Positions 7,683-17,753 are shown, counted from the stretch's first letter. The stretch is DNA of 64,000 bases from Terrisporobacter mayombei (GCF_020748465.1 NZ_JAHZMP010000001.1:124001-188000); one strand, 5' to 3'. Notes: generated by a model from the sequence alone, not told the origin. Translations and numbers: made by a program.

Positions 7683-9218
7683 CTACATTACATCTTTATT
7701 TTTACTGATTCTTTTTTGTTTTTTCTCATAACTTCCATATAATAAATATGCTATCAAAGTAAACGCTAAAGGACCTGCTATCATTGTTATTGTGCTTACC
7801 AAACCTTCAGATGATTGTATAGTTGGTTGTATTACTGTAAATACATTTGCAAAACCTACTATAAAAGTTACTATTATTGCAAATATTGTTGCTGATGTTT
7901 GTGTTTTATATATCATAAAAGGACTTTCAATTTCCCCATTTAATTGCTTCTTCTTAAACTTTATAAATGCCAACGATAAGAACATGTATGGAATTGTCAT
8001 AGCCACATTTGTCATTAAAGCTAGTATATTAAAGAAGGCTGATGCGCTCTTTCCTCCAAATGATACTATAGCTATAATAATTATTACTATTGCAGCTTGA
8101 ACTTTCATTGCATATACTGGCATACCATCTTTTAATTCACCAATTTTTCCAGGCCAAATTTCTTTTGGAGATCCTTGTATTAATGTTTTTAAAGGTGAAT
8201 AAGTTAATGTAAAGAATGCTCCTGTTAATGCTAAGAACATTGATAATCCTACTAATCTAGCTGTCCATGATCCTATACTTAATGCTACTGCCTCACTAGT
8301 TCCAAATCCTATACCAATTTGATATCCTAAGTTTTTCATTAATACATATGCAACATTTCCTAAGTGAACATTATCTGAGTTTAGTATGGTATTCCAATTT
8401 GTAAACATACCACATGCAAATATACCTATTGCATATCCAACTGATATTATAATAGCAGAAATCATAACACCTTTTGGGAATGTTTTTTCTGCATTTTCAG
8501 TTTGATCAACTAGACCTCCAACTACTTCTAAACCTCCAAATGCAAATATTGCAAAAGTTAAAAATGAGAATATACCAGTCATTGATTGGTAGTCAGGACT
8601 TGGAGATGTTGTAAATGATTGAGCCACATTATTTATAGGCTCTGATAATCCACCATTTGCAGCAAAAACACATATACCACCAATTAATAAAACTAAATTT
8701 AATAAAGTAACTGCTGTTCCACCAATAGAAGTTATTTTACTTATTTTATCTAGACCTTTACTTCCAACAAATGTAACTAGTAATATCCAGGCTATTCCTA
8801 ATATTCCCAAAGTTTGAACTGAAGTCAATCCAAATAATGACCAAGTAGTTGTCATGTCACTTCCAAATATAGCGTTTGATAATGGAACCCATATTCCTGA
8901 ACCAACGTTTACCATCCATATTATGTAAGATGCATACCACATAAATGTTCCAATAAATGCATATTTTCCACCTACTGATTTTTCCATCCAAGAATACATT
9001 CCACCTGTTTCGTGTTTAAATGCAGCACCATACTCTGACATCATAAAAGCATATGGAATAAAGAACAAAACTGCACTAAATACATACCAAGGTATTGCAG
9101 AATATCCCATTAAAAAGAATGCTCTTGGCATATTTGTAAAGCCAAACACCGATGTAAAAATCATAAGTATTAAGGATACTAGTGTAAGTTTTTTTGCATT
9201 GCTACTTTCATTCGACAT
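7683..9218 (-). CDS. yjeM: YjeM-type amino acid permease (glutamate:GABA antiporter family)
   Basis: 511 residues and about 12 hydrophobic segments of the APC superfamily. The N-terminus (LILMIFTSVFGFTNMPRAFF, then IPYAFMMSEYGAAFK and ETGGMYSWMEKSVGGKYAFI) matches the YjeM/GadC branch very closely from memory. The ribosome site AAGGGGG lies seven bases before the ATG. It follows the M18 aminopeptidase gene by 26 bases on the same strand, so an operon that clips and moves amino acids is likely. The transported amino acid is not determined by the sequence. Confidence 0.88.
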   Translation of the reverse strand: MSNESSNAKKLTLVSLILMIFTSVFGFTNMPRAFFLMGYSAIPWYVFSAVLFFIPYAFMMSEYGAAFKHETGGMYSWMEKSVGGKYAFIGTFMWYASYIIWMVNVGSGIWVPLSNAIFGSDMTTTWSLFGLTSVQTLGILGIAWILLVTFVGSKGLDKISKITSIGGTAVTLLNLVLLIGGICVFAANGGLSEPINNVAQSFTTSPSPDYQSMTGIFSFLTFAIFAFGGLEVVGGLVDQTENAEKTFPKGVMISAIIISVGYAIGIFACGMFTNWNTILNSDNVHLGNVAYVLMKNLGYQIGIGFGTSEAVALSIGSWTARLVGLSMFLALTGAFFTLTYSPLKTLIQGSPKEIWPGKIGELKDGMPVYAMKVQAAIVIIIIAIVSFGGKSASAFFNILALMTNVAMTIPYMFLSLAFIKFKKKQLNGEIESPFMIYKTQTSATIFAIIVTFIVGFANVFTVIQPTIQSSEGLVSTITMIAGPLAFTLIAYLLYGSYEKKQKRISKNKDVM

Positions 9219-9244
9219 GTTAAGTCCCCCTTAAAATTTGTAAT

Positions 9245-10630
9245 TTATTTTATAAATTGTTTGTAGCCTCTATACATTTCATAAATATCCACTTTAGATA
9301 TTACTTCATAAGGGGCATGCATGCTTAGCACCCCAACACCACAGTCAATAACTTGCGCTCCATAATTAGCTAAAATAAATGCTATAGTTCCCCCACCACC
9401 TTGGTCTACTTTTCCAAGTTCTGCAGTTTGCCATGCTATATTTGCTTTATTGAATATATTTCTAATTTCAGATACAAACTCGGCATTTGCATCACTACTT
9501 CCTGCTTTTCCTCTTGCTCCTGTATATTTTGTAAGTACAACACCACTACCTATTTTGCATGAGTTGTTCTTGTCATATACTGATGCAAAGTTTGGATCAT
9601 ATCCAGCTGTAACATCTGCTGATAGCACTTTAGAGTTGTAAAATGCTCTTTTTACCTTTAATTCACAGTAATCTTCTTGTAGATTTACAAGCTCAGATAC
9701 CACGTTTTCAAAGAACTTTGACTTCATTCCTGTGTTACCTTCAGATCCTATTTCTTCTTTATCAACACAAATTACAGATGCTGTATACTCTGGATTTTCT
9801 ATATCAAATATGGCCTTTATTCCTGCAAAGGAACAAACTCTATCATCATGACCATATGAAATTATCATAGATCTATCTATTCCTAAATCTTTAGCAAATC
9901 CGGCAGGTACTATTTCAATTTCTGCACTTAGGAAGTCTTCTTCACTCATTCCGTATTTTTCATTTAATAATTTTAAGATTGTGTATTTTACTTTATCTGA
10001 TTCTTCATTTTCATTAGGCATATTTCCACATAATACGTTTAAATCTTCTCCACCTATACCATCACTCATTTTTTTAGAATTTTGATCTGCTGATAAATGA
10101 GGTAATAAGTCAGTTATGCAAAATACTGGATCATTTTCTCCATCACCAATAGATATTTCCATAGATGTACCATCTTTTAATATTACAACTCCATACATTG
10201 CTAAAGGAATTGTAACCCATTGATATTTTTTAATACCACCATAATAATGAGTTTTTAGCATTGCCAAATCAGTATCTTCATAAAGAGGATTCGCCTTTAA
10301 GTCAAGTCTAGGAGAATCAATGTGACTTCCAATAATTTTCATACCTTCTGATATATTTTTTTCACCTATTACAAATAGTGCTACTCCTTTGTCTCTGTTA
10401 ATGGCATATATCTTTTGTCCAGGCTTTATCTCCTTGTCTAACATTGCATCTTCCAAAGATATATAGCCCCTTTCCTTAGCCATATTTACAATTTCTTTTA
10501 CGCATTTTCTTTCTGTTTTACCACGGTCTAAGAATTCCATATACTCTTTCGAGTACTGAAAAACGTTTTCGCACTCATTATTTTTTCTTACAACATCCCA
10601 TCCATTTTTTAATTCGTAATTTAATTTCAT
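9245..10630 (-). CDS. apeA: M18 family zinc aminopeptidase
   Basis: 461 residues from the ATG at 10630, chosen because GGAGGG sits eight bases upstream; the five extra codons to 10645 would start before it. M18 signatures are present: the first metal-ligand motif GSHIDSPRLDLK near residue 90, EEIGSEGNTG with the catalytic glutamate near 295, and SSDANAE near 390. The C-terminal end carries GVGVLSMHAPYEV with the last histidine ligand. It is a cytosolic exopeptidase for acidic or neutral N-terminal residues, first gene of a likely two-gene operon with the permease downstream. Confidence 0.92.
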   Translation of the reverse strand: MKLNYELKNGWDVVRKNNECENVFQYSKEYMEFLDRGKTERKCVKEIVNMAKERGYISLEDAMLDKEIKPGQKIYAINRDKGVALFVIGEKNISEGMKIIGSHIDSPRLDLKANPLYEDTDLAMLKTHYYGGIKKYQWVTIPLAMYGVVILKDGTSMEISIGDGENDPVFCITDLLPHLSADQNSKKMSDGIGGEDLNVLCGNMPNENEESDKVKYTILKLLNEKYGMSEEDFLSAEIEIVPAGFAKDLGIDRSMIISYGHDDRVCSFAGIKAIFDIENPEYTASVICVDKEEIGSEGNTGMKSKFFENVVSELVNLQEDYCELKVKRAFYNSKVLSADVTAGYDPNFASVYDKNNSCKIGSGVVLTKYTGARGKAGSSDANAEFVSEIRNIFNKANIAWQTAELGKVDQGGGGTIAFILANYGAQVIDCGVGVLSMHAPYEVISKVDIYEMYRGYKQFIK

Positions 10631-11028
10631 TATACATCCCTCCAAAATATTTTATATTATGAATATAATTATGCTAAATGACTTACTAAATTAAACATAT
10701 GTATGTTTTCACTTACTTTTATTATTTGTTTAAATTCTAACAACATCATTTTCGAATTTCAACAAAAAAAATGTTTTCGCAATAGTAAATATTTTCTATT
10801 TTTTCGAATTATTTGAAATATTAAATATTATTTTTCTAACTATTCAAATTTCATTAGTTACTAGATTTTTATTTGTGAAAAATTTAATTATTTAATCAGT
10901 AATAGAACACTTCCATTAAAATAAATTGAACTCTACAAATCTTAACTTGCTTTTTTTAAAAAAATGAGTACTTTAAATATGAACATATCAAATGAAAAAT
11001 AGATAAAATTACTTAAACAAAATAAAAA
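10631..11028. other. AT-rich intergenic region
   Basis: About 400 bases between the aminopeptidase start and the terminator of the EAL gene. I see no open frame with a ribosome site, no repeat and no structured RNA. The aminopeptidase promoter should lie here, but no convincing -35/-10 pair stands out. Confidence 0.5.
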
Positions 11029-11053
11029 TACTGGAATGAAATATCATCCCAGT
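11029..11053 (-). terminator. Terminator of the EAL gene
   Basis: ACTGGGATGAT-ATTTC-ATTCCAGT-type hairpin followed by ATTTTTATTTT on the minus strand. Confidence 0.7.
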
Positions 11054-11122
11054 ACAAAGTCTAAATTTTTAGTTTTAATTCATATATACATATCAATATG
11101 TATATTTATTTACAGCTTATTA

Positions 11123-12739
11123 TTATTTCACAGTGAACTTTTCCAATTCTTCAATAGGTAAGGGTTTAGAGTAAAAGTATCCTTGAATATATAAATTATT
11201 ATGATATATATTTTTTATTTCATCAATTTGATATTTCTCCTCAACACCCTCAATAATAAAGTATTTATTTGTTAGTAATGTTACATTAGACATAAATTTT
11301 ATTACTTCATTGTTGATTTTCGATTTTGCTATATTATCAGCAAAATATTTATCTAATTTGATAATATCAAATGCTACTATTTCTAACATATTTAAATTTG
11401 CATATTCTATTCCAAAATCGTCTATAGCAATTTTATACCCATTATTTTTTAAGATTCCTATGGTAGACTTTATGCCTTCTAAGTCTTTAAAATGAATGTT
11501 TTCTAAAATTTCTATGCAAATACTTCCCTTTTTAATTTTATTTTTATTTGCTATATCTATTATTTTATTTATAAAAGCTTCATTTTCTAATTCTTCAAAT
11601 GATAAATTAATAGATATATAAAAGTCTTTATTTTTATAATATTCATAATTACTTATAATTTTATAATCATGAATTGCTCTTTCTAAAACCCAAAGCGTCA
11701 TCTCAAAATACATATTTGATATTTCAATATCTTTTAAAAAGCATGAAGGCAGTAATATTTTATTATTTTTATCTTTTAATCTTAATAAACTCTCAAAACC
11801 AACTACTTCATTATTATTAGGGTTAACTATTGGTTGATAATATAAAGTAAAGTTATTTTTTTCTTTGTTTTCTCTTATCTTTCTCCTTAGTATTATTTTT
11901 TTAATAACAGGATATATAATCCTATATGATATAAAGACTACTAGTAAAATCACACAAAATAAACTAATTGAATTAGTTACTATAATTTCTTTTCTAAAAT
12001 ACTTGTGGTATATAAATAATAATTTATTGTAATATTTAGACTTATATTTTTCATTAATAATTGTATCAAACTTTTTTACTATATCTTTACTATTTTCATT
12101 CCCCGCAATATAAGCAACACCAGATGAATAGTTAAATATATTATTGTAATTATTTTTTAAACTATAACTTTTAGGTAAAGATGTTACATCAGCTCTGCCA
12201 GTTTCAAGCATATTAACACATTCATCAAGACTTTTAGCTTCTATTAAATCCAGTTTTATATTCTGTCCTCCAAATGCATTATTTATCCAACTGGCAGTTA
12301 TATCACCTTTGACATATGCGAATTTCTTTCCATTTAAATAATTTACATCTCCATAAACAACATTCTTATCTTTTGTATATATGCTTTGGTCATCTAAAGA
12401 TATATTATTAACTGAGTAAAATAGCTTTTTTGCCCTATCTTCTCCATAATGCACACCTAATAATATATCAATTTCATTGTTTTTTAATTTTTCTATGGCA
12501 TTATCAATACTAACATTTACATATTCATATGTTATATTAGAATCTTTGCACAAAACATTTAATAAATCATTATAATATCCAGTTATATTATTATTCTTAT
12601 CCTTATAGTAATAAGGTTCATATAAGTATAACCCTACTTTTATTGTTTTATTATTTTCATATGCAAAAATATTTATTTTTGAAAAAACTATCACAAAACA
12701 TATACTTAAAAAGAGTATTTTTCTTATTTTTTTAACCAT
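11123..12739 (-). CDS. Membrane c-di-GMP phosphodiesterase: solute-binding sensor domain plus EAL domain
   Basis: 538 residues from the ATG at 12739 (AAGGGGG five bases upstream; the frame opens at a TTG inside the ribosome site). Residues 1-25 are a signal or anchor segment. About 28-240 is a family 3 solute-binding domain (IKVGLYLYEPYYYKD, then GYYNDLLNVL), so it senses a small ligand outside the cell. One membrane helix follows near 250-280, then a cytosolic EAL domain to the end. All key EAL positions are present: ESLLR (for EALLR), NLSFEE, EILE, DDFG, KLDK, EGVE and QGY. No GGDEF domain. The protein should hydrolyse c-di-GMP, so it is a candidate antagonist of the riboswitch-controlled adhesin in this window. 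Monocistronic. Confidence 0.9.
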   Translation of the reverse strand: MVKKIRKILFLSICFVIVFSKINIFAYENNKTIKVGLYLYEPYYYKDKNNNITGYYNDLLNVLCKDSNITYEYVNVSIDNAIEKLKNNEIDILLGVHYGEDRAKKLFYSVNNISLDDQSIYTKDKNVVYGDVNYLNGKKFAYVKGDITASWINNAFGGQNIKLDLIEAKSLDECVNMLETGRADVTSLPKSYSLKNNYNNIFNYSSGVAYIAGNENSKDIVKKFDTIINEKYKSKYYNKLLFIYHKYFRKEIIVTNSISLFCVILLVVFISYRIIYPVIKKIILRRKIRENKEKNNFTLYYQPIVNPNNNEVVGFESLLRLKDKNNKILLPSCFLKDIEISNMYFEMTLWVLERAIHDYKIISNYEYYKNKDFYISINLSFEELENEAFINKIIDIANKNKIKKGSICIEILENIHFKDLEGIKSTIGILKNNGYKIAIDDFGIEYANLNMLEIVAFDIIKLDKYFADNIAKSKINNEVIKFMSNVTLLTNKYFIIEGVEEKYQIDEIKNIYHNNLYIQGYFYSKPLPIEELEKFTVK

Positions 12740-12828
12740 TCTATCCCCCTTCAATTTTAAGTATTTTCACCATTAATATTTTATGGTAAAAAAAGTAATA
12801 ATTCAAGCTTCTAATAATTAAAAAGTGC

Positions 12829-12858
12829 TAATCTAAAATTAGCACTTTGGTTAAAAAT
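12829..12858. terminator. Hairpin between the AlsT-type and EAL genes
   Basis: AAGTGCTAAT-CTAA-ATTAGCACTT hairpin with an A run on one side and a short mixed tract on the other; most likely a secondary terminator for the AlsT-type gene. Confidence 0.6.
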
Positions 12859-12875
12859 CATATTATTTTCTAATT

Positions 12876-12910
12876 TTAAAGGGTGTATCATTTTTGATAC
12901 ACCCTTTAAA
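12876..12910 (-). terminator. Terminator of the AlsT-type gene, sequence shared with 44790
   Basis: AAAGGGTGTATCA-TTTT-TGATACACCCTTT. The same 30-base hairpin occurs again at 44792-44821, so it is a dispersed terminator module in this genome. Confidence 0.8.
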
Positions 12911-12925
12911 ATTATTTATGTTATA

Positions 12926-14347
12926 TTACATAGCTTTTTCTTCTCTATCATCTCTCCAATGTTCAATGTTTTCTAATCCTTTTATGTTAGAAGCATCAAA
13001 TACTGGTTCTTTTATTCCAGCTTTCTTTTGAGCTGTGTAATCTTGTAAAGCTATAAAAGCATATTTACCAAGTAAAGCTATAGCTATTAAGTTTATTATT
13101 GCCATTAGACCCATAAATAAGTCTGCTAAATTCCAAACTATTTCTACAGTTGCTACTGAACCAAATAAAACCATACAAACAACTAATGCTCTAAAAACAT
13201 TTAACACTGTTTTATTGTTACTCATAAATTCTATATTTGATTGACCATAGTAATAGTTACCAACTATAGAACTAAATGCAAATAGCAATATACATATTGC
13301 TAAAAATACATATCCTATTGATCCTATGTGAGAACTTAAAGCTGCCTGAGTTAATTGTATTCCGTCAAGTCCTGCTGTTGAATAACCAGGGTATAACAGT
13401 ACAATAAATGCAGTACATGAACAAATTACTATAGTATCTGTAAATACACCTAAACTTTGGATTAAACCTTGTTTAACTGGATGAGTAGTATCTGCAGTTG
13501 CCGCAGCATTTGGAGCAGAACCCATACCTGCTTCATTTGAGAATAAACCTCTTTTTATACCAACTAATATCATACCACTCATTGAACCTACTGCCATTTC
13601 TCTAAATCCAAAAGCACTTTCAAATATAGTTAATATTACTCCTGGTATTTCTGTTATATTAATTGCCACAACAAATAAAGCAACTAATATATACATAACT
13701 GCCAATACTGGCACTATTATTTCAGAAACTTTTGCAACTCTGTGAACACCACCAAATATTACCAATGCTGTTAGTATAGCAATAACTACTCCTATTACAA
13801 ATTTATCTATTCCAAAAGCATTGTTAAATGCAGCTGTGATTGTGTTTGATTGAACTGCATTAAACACAAATCCAAAACATATTGTTATAAGAATTGAGAA
13901 TAACATTCCCATTTTTTTACTTCCAAGACCTTGCTCTATGTAATATGCAGGTCCTCCTCTAAATCCTTCACCATCTTTTATCTTAAATATCTGTGCTAAT
14001 GTACTTTCAACAAAGCTTGATGCTGAACCAATAAGAGCTATTAACCACATCCAAAATACTGATCCTGGTCCTCCAGCAACAACTGCCATTGCAATACCTG
14101 CTATATTACCAGTACCAACACGAGATGCTGTTGATATACAGAAAGCTTGGAATGATGAAACTGCTCCTTCTTTCTTCTCTCCCTTTGCTCCATCACCTAA
14201 AAGTCTAAACATTTCTCCGAAATATCTAAATTGTACAAACTTTGTCCTAAAAGTAAAGTAAAGTCCTAACACAATTAACATTACTATAAGAACTTTTGAC
14301 CATAAGAAGTCATTAAAACTTAATACTAAATTGTTTAATAATTCCAT
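12926..14347 (-). CDS. Sodium:alanine/glycine symporter (AlsT/DagA family)
   Basis: 473 residues from the ATG at 14347, which has GGAGGG nine bases upstream. About ten hydrophobic segments. AlsT landmarks: STASRVGTGNIAGIAMAV near residue 75, GGPAYYIEQGLG near 135, and FSNEAGMGSAPNAAATADT near 275. Members carry alanine, glycine or glutamine with Na+. The 250-base upstream region contains a 13-bp inverted repeat (14472-14517). Not preceded by a glycine riboswitch, unlike some family members. Confidence 0.92.
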   Translation of the reverse strand: MELLNNLVLSFNDFLWSKVLIVMLIVLGLYFTFRTKFVQFRYFGEMFRLLGDGAKGEKKEGAVSSFQAFCISTASRVGTGNIAGIAMAVVAGGPGSVFWMWLIALIGSASSFVESTLAQIFKIKDGEGFRGGPAYYIEQGLGSKKMGMLFSILITICFGFVFNAVQSNTITAAFNNAFGIDKFVIGVVIAILTALVIFGGVHRVAKVSEIIVPVLAVMYILVALFVVAINITEIPGVILTIFESAFGFREMAVGSMSGMILVGIKRGLFSNEAGMGSAPNAAATADTTHPVKQGLIQSLGVFTDTIVICSCTAFIVLLYPGYSTAGLDGIQLTQAALSSHIGSIGYVFLAICILLFAFSSIVGNYYYGQSNIEFMSNNKTVLNVFRALVVCMVLFGSVATVEIVWNLADLFMGLMAIINLIAIALLGKYAFIALQDYTAQKKAGIKEPVFDASNIKGLENIEHWRDDREEKAM

Positions 14348-14471
14348 TATATTTTTCCCTCCAATAATATTCATATTTTATTTCTTGTTTTATTAATGCA
14401 AAAAATGCATAATCTATTCACACTTCATTCATTTAAGCTAATTATAAGATATTTTTTCTTAAATTACAACA

Positions 14472-14517
14472 TTTTTTTGCATAATTTGATTATCATGTTG
14501 CAATTTATGCAAAAAAA
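14472..14517. promoter_or_regulatory. Inverted repeat upstream of the AlsT-type gene
   Basis: TTTTTTTGCATAA and its exact reverse complement TTATGCAAAAAAA, 20 bases apart. A further ATGCAAAAAATGCATAAT lies at 14398. The repeated TTTTGCAT word suggests a regulator site, but the centre spacing would also allow a weak hairpin. Confidence 0.4.
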
Positions 14518-14552
14518 GATTAAGGAAAACATTTTTCCTGCATTTTTTGAAA

Positions 14553-14602
14553 TTAAAAATAAGATACTCTGAAATGCTTTGCAAGATTCATTTCAAAATA
14601 TC
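14553..14602 (-). terminator. Terminator after ilvD and the symporter remnant
   Basis: GATATTTTGAAATG and CATTTCAGAGTATC pair imperfectly, followed by TTATTTTT on the minus strand. It serves ilvD because the remnant between has no start. Confidence 0.6.
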
Positions 14603-14627
14603 TTTAATTTTTATAATTCTAAATTAG

Positions 14628-14765
14628 TTAGTATTGAGTAATTTCTTTCCCGCTTTTTTCTGCCTCATCTGTGTCTTTCATATTGGCAAATATGTTGGCT
14701 ATTATAGCGCCTGAAATATTATGCCATACAATAAATATAGCTCCTGGTAATGTAACTATTAAAAC
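14628..14765 (-). pseudogene. C-terminal remnant of a bile acid:sodium symporter-type (BASS) transporter
   Basis: Minus-strand frame of 45 codons ending at the stop at 14628. The peptide contains LPGAIFIVWHNISGAIIAN, which matches the conserved last membrane segment of BASS/YocS transporters, followed by a polar tail (KDTDEAEKSGKEITQY). It has no start codon of its own and overlaps the last codons of ilvD in another frame. A deletion that joined ilvD to the tail of a transporter gene would explain this. The family assignment is from memory of the motif. Confidence 0.6.
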
Positions 14766-16420
14766 TCCAATACTGCCCCTCTATCTCCAGAAGTAACCAT
14801 TTTACTATATCTACCTAAATAACCAGTAGTTATCTTTGGTTCTCTTAGAATCCAAGCTTTTCTTCTTTCTTCTAATTCATCTTCAGATACTACCATATCT
14901 AAAGTTTTTTCATTTATATTTATTCTTATTAGATCTCCTTCTTTTACTAAAGCTATAGGTCCTCCCACTGCTGCTTCTGGTGAAACGTGACCTATAGATG
15001 CCCCTCTAGATGCTCCAGAAAAACGTCCATCAGTTATAAGAGCAACACTTTCTCCCATACCCATACCTGCTATGGCTGAGGTTGGATTTAACATTTCTCT
15101 CATTCCTGGTCCTCCCTTTGGACCCTCATATCTTATTACAACCACATCTCCTGCTACTATTTTCCCACCTTTTATGGCAGCTATAGCATCTTCTTCACAG
15201 TCAAATACTCTAGCTGGCCCAGCATGTATTAACATTTCATCACAAACTGCTGATTTTTTCACTATAGATCCATTTGGTGCAAGATTTCCTTTAAGAGCTG
15301 CAAGTCCTCCAGTTTCACTATATGGATTTTCAATCGGTCTTATAGTTTCTGAATCTTTGTTTTCACATCCTGCTATGTTTTCACCAATGGTTTTTCCAGT
15401 AGCAGTTATTAAATCTGTATATAGTAAACCTTTTTTATCTAGTTCATTCATAACAGCATATACTCCACCTGCTTCATTTAAATCTTCCATATATGTATAC
15501 CCTGCTGGTGCTAAATGACAAAGATTAGGAGTTTTTTCACTTACCTCATTTGCCAAGTCTAGCGTTAATTTTATCCCTGCTTCATGAGCTATAGCTGGTA
15601 AATGAAGCATAGAGTTAGTAGAACAACCTAGAGCCATATCTACTGTTAGAGCATTCATAAATGCTTTTTCAGTTAATATATCTTCTGGTCTTATGTTTCT
15701 TTCGTAAAGTTCCATAACTTTCATACCGGCGTGTTTAGCAAGTTTTATTCTCTCTGAATACACTGCTGGTATTGTACCATTTCCTTTTAGCCCCATACCT
15801 ATAGCTTCTGTTAAACAATTCATTGAGTTTGCTGTGTACATTCCAGAACAAGACCCACATGTTGGGCATACTTTATTTTCAAATTCAGCAACTTCTTCTT
15901 CAGTCATATTTCCTGCAGCAAAAGTTCCTATGGCTTCAAACATAGAAGATAAACTTCTTTTTTCTCCTTTAACACGACCTGCAAGCATAGGTCCTCCACT
16001 TACAAATATGGTAGGAACATTCACTCTTGCAGCTGCCATTAAAAGCCCTGGTACATTCTTATCACAGTTTGGTACCATAACTAGTGCATCAAGTTGATGA
16101 GCAAGTGCCATAGATTCTGTTGAATCTGCTATAAGTTCTCTAGTTGCAAGTGAATATTTCATTCCCTCATGCCCCATTGCTATTCCATCACATACAGCTA
16201 TTGCTGGAAACACTACAGGTGTTCCACCTTCCATGGCAACACCTAGTTTTACTGCATCTACTATTTTATCCAGATTTATATGACCTGGTACTATTTCATT
16301 ATATGAACTTACTATCCCTACTAAAGGTTTATTCATTTCCTCCTCTGTATGGCCTAGTGCATTGAATAAAGAGCGATGTGGCCCTTGCCCAATCCCTTTT
16401 CTCACATTATCACTTTTCAT
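14759..16420 (-). CDS. ilvD: Dihydroxy-acid dehydratase
   Basis: 553 residues from the ATG at 16420, where AGGGGG lies seven bases upstream; the ATG at 16438 lies upstream of that site. Family landmarks: iron-sulfur ligands in [11 protein letters not shown] and [40 protein letters not shown], and the end [14 protein letters not shown]. It catalyses the fourth step of valine/isoleucine synthesis. It stands alone, without ilvB/C/E nearby, and is divergent from a GntR regulator with a palindrome between them. The C-terminus is complete even though a foreign gene remnant begins directly after it. Confidence 0.96.
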   Translation of the reverse strand: MKSDNVRKGIGQGPHRSLFNALGHTEEEMNKPLVGIVSSYNEIVPGHINLDKIVDAVKLGVAMEGGTPVVFPAIAVCDGIAMGHEGMKYSLATRELIADSTESMALAHQLDALVMVPNCDKNVPGLLMAAARVNVPTIFVSGGPMLAGRVKGEKRSLSSMFEAIGTFAAGNMTEEEVAEFENKVCPTCGSCSGMYTANSMNCLTEAIGMGLKGNGTIPAVYSERIKLAKHAGMKVMELYERNIRPEDILTEKAFMNALTVDMALGCSTNSMLHLPAIAHEAGIKLTLDLANEVSEKTPNLCHLAPAGYTYMEDLNEAGGVYAVMNELDKKGLLYTDLITATGKTIGENIAGCENKDSETIRPIENPYSETGGLAALKGNLAPNGSIVKKSAVCDEMLIHAGPARVFDCEEDAIAAIKGGKIVAGDVVVIRYEGPKGGPGMREMLNPTSAIAGMGMGESVALITDGRFSGASRGASIGHVSPEAAVGGPIALVKEGDLIRININEKTLDMVVSEDELEERRKAWILREPKITTGYLGRYSKMVTSGDRGAVLEF

Positions 16421-16511
16421 TTTATTTCCCCCTGCCATTTTATATATTCTAAATTTTCAAATAATTTATTTTACAATTAAATATGTTATAATACTATTAT
16501 CCATCAAATAG

Positions 16512-16525
16512 TTGTTGGACAACAA
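16512..16525. promoter_or_regulatory. Candidate GntR operator between ilvD and its divergent regulator
   Basis: TTGTTG-GA-CAACAA is a perfect palindrome midway between two divergent genes, followed eight bases on by a related GTTGTGTAAC half. FadR-type GntR regulators commonly bind such TTGT/ACAA palindromes. Likely site of autoregulation and of ilvD control. Confidence 0.6.
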
Positions 16526-16605
16526 TACGTGTTGTGTAACATAATATTAGTTCTACATATGTATAATGTCAATTAAATTTTTAAATATACTTTTAGGAGG
16601 ATTAC

Positions 16606-17286
16606 ATGAAAAGAAAAGAACCTTCATTATCTTTACAAATTGCTGATGATTTAAAAGAAAGAATAATAATAAAAAAAGAATATAAAATTGGAGATAAGTT
16701 ACCCAATGAAAATTTATTATCAGATGAATTAAATGTTAGTAGAACTACTTTAAGAGAAGCCATTAGAATCCTTACAACAGAAAATATTCTAGAAATAAAG
16801 CGAGGCAAGGGAACTTATATTATTAATGATAGCCTCGATAATCATGATTTTGGAAAACTAAGTAACACAGTTTCTAATTTGAAGGATTTACTTGAACTTA
16901 GACTCATAATAGAGCCTATGGCCGTTTATTATGCCACTAAAAGAGCCACTGAGAAAGATGTGGAGAACATCTTACACTATGGTAAAAATGTTGAAGAGAA
17001 AATTCTAAACAATGAAGATAGAAGTGAAGATGAGTTATATTTTCACAACGCCATTGCTAAGGCTAGCCACAATGCTTTTATAAAAGATTTAATGCCTATT
17101 ATTAATGAAGCTATTAACAAAGGTGTTAATTTATCTAAAGAATTTGATAAGATAAATGAATTAACCCTAAGGGATCATAAAATGATTATGGATTTTATAA
17201 CTGATGGAAATGCTGAAGGTGCCAAGGTTGCCATGGAATTACATATTATAAATGCTATGACTGTATTTGGTATACAAGGTAATTAA
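16606..17286 (+). CDS. GntR/FadR-family (FCD) transcriptional regulator
   Basis: 226 residues. The N-terminal winged helix (about 8-72) has the GntR pattern GDKLPNENLLSDELNVSRTTLREAIRIL read in short pieces: KLPNE, LNVSRTTLREA, KRGKGTYI. The C-terminal FCD domain starts with LLELRLIIEPMA near 96 and has the metal-ligand histidines FHNAIAKAS and DHKMIMDFI. FCD regulators sense small organic acids, often bound through a metal. Ribosome site TAGGAGG seven bases upstream. It is divergent from ilvD and probably controls it; the effector is unknown. Confidence 0.88.
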   Translation: MKRKEPSLSLQIADDLKERIIIKKEYKIGDKLPNENLLSDELNVSRTTLREAIRILTTENILEIKRGKGTYIINDSLDNHDFGKLSNTVSNLKDLLELRLIIEPMAVYYATKRATEKDVENILHYGKNVEEKILNNEDRSEDELYFHNAIAKASHNAFIKDLMPIINEAINKGVNLSKEFDKINELTLRDHKMIMDFITDGNAEGAKVAMELHIINAMTVFGIQGN

Positions 17287-17435
17287 AATTGTTAATAAAT
17301 TACTTTTCAAAATATTCTGAAATTAGTAGCTTTTCTAAGTGTTTTTGTATATACTATATTTAAAATAATAAATAAAGTTTATTACTAATATAGTTAAATA
17401 AAACAAGAACATTCTCAAAAGGAAAGGTGATTACT

Positions 17436-17753
17436 TTGAAAAATGAAAGAAAAGAAAATAAAGTTTGTAAACAAGTCATAGGATTCGATCCAATCAAATG
17501 TGAATGCAAGACTATTACAATGTGCAATTTGCAATCTGGAGGAAAAACTCTATTTAGCCTTCAAAAATTAATGGAAGGTACGAGTTTTGATTTAATGAGT
17601 TTAAAACTACAACAGTTAGAAGAAATAGGATTAATATACAAAAGTGTAAACTATTCATATCCTGCTGAGATAAAATACTTCTTAACTATTAAAGGTTGGG
17701 AATGTGTAAGATCTCTACGTAGTTATGTGGATGTGGATAGTATAGCAGTATAG
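17436..17753 (+). CDS. HxlR-type winged-helix regulator, cysteine-rich N-terminus
   Basis: 105 residues from the TTG at 17436, preceded by GAAAGGTGAT; the frame also offers GTG three codons earlier inside the ribosome site. HxlR pattern: LFSLQKLMEG, LKLQQLEEIGLI, and the wing YPAEIKYFLTIKGWE. Four cysteines fall within the first 30 residues (about positions 11, 22, 24 and 30, with a CEC pair), which could act in redox or metal sensing; HxlR proteins often use one such cysteine. A terminator separates it from the second HxlR gene. Confidence 0.75.
   Translation: MKNERKENKVCKQVIGFDPIKCECKTITMCNLQSGGKTLFSLQKLMEGTSFDLMSLKLQQLEEIGLIYKSVNYSYPAEIKYFLTIKGWECVRSLRSYVDVDSIAV

Noticed and set aside
14398-14517. 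TTTTGCAT repeats before the AlsT-type gene as a riboswitch
   Set aside because: No conserved aptamer core or terminator overlap; kept only as a possible protein-binding inverted repeat.
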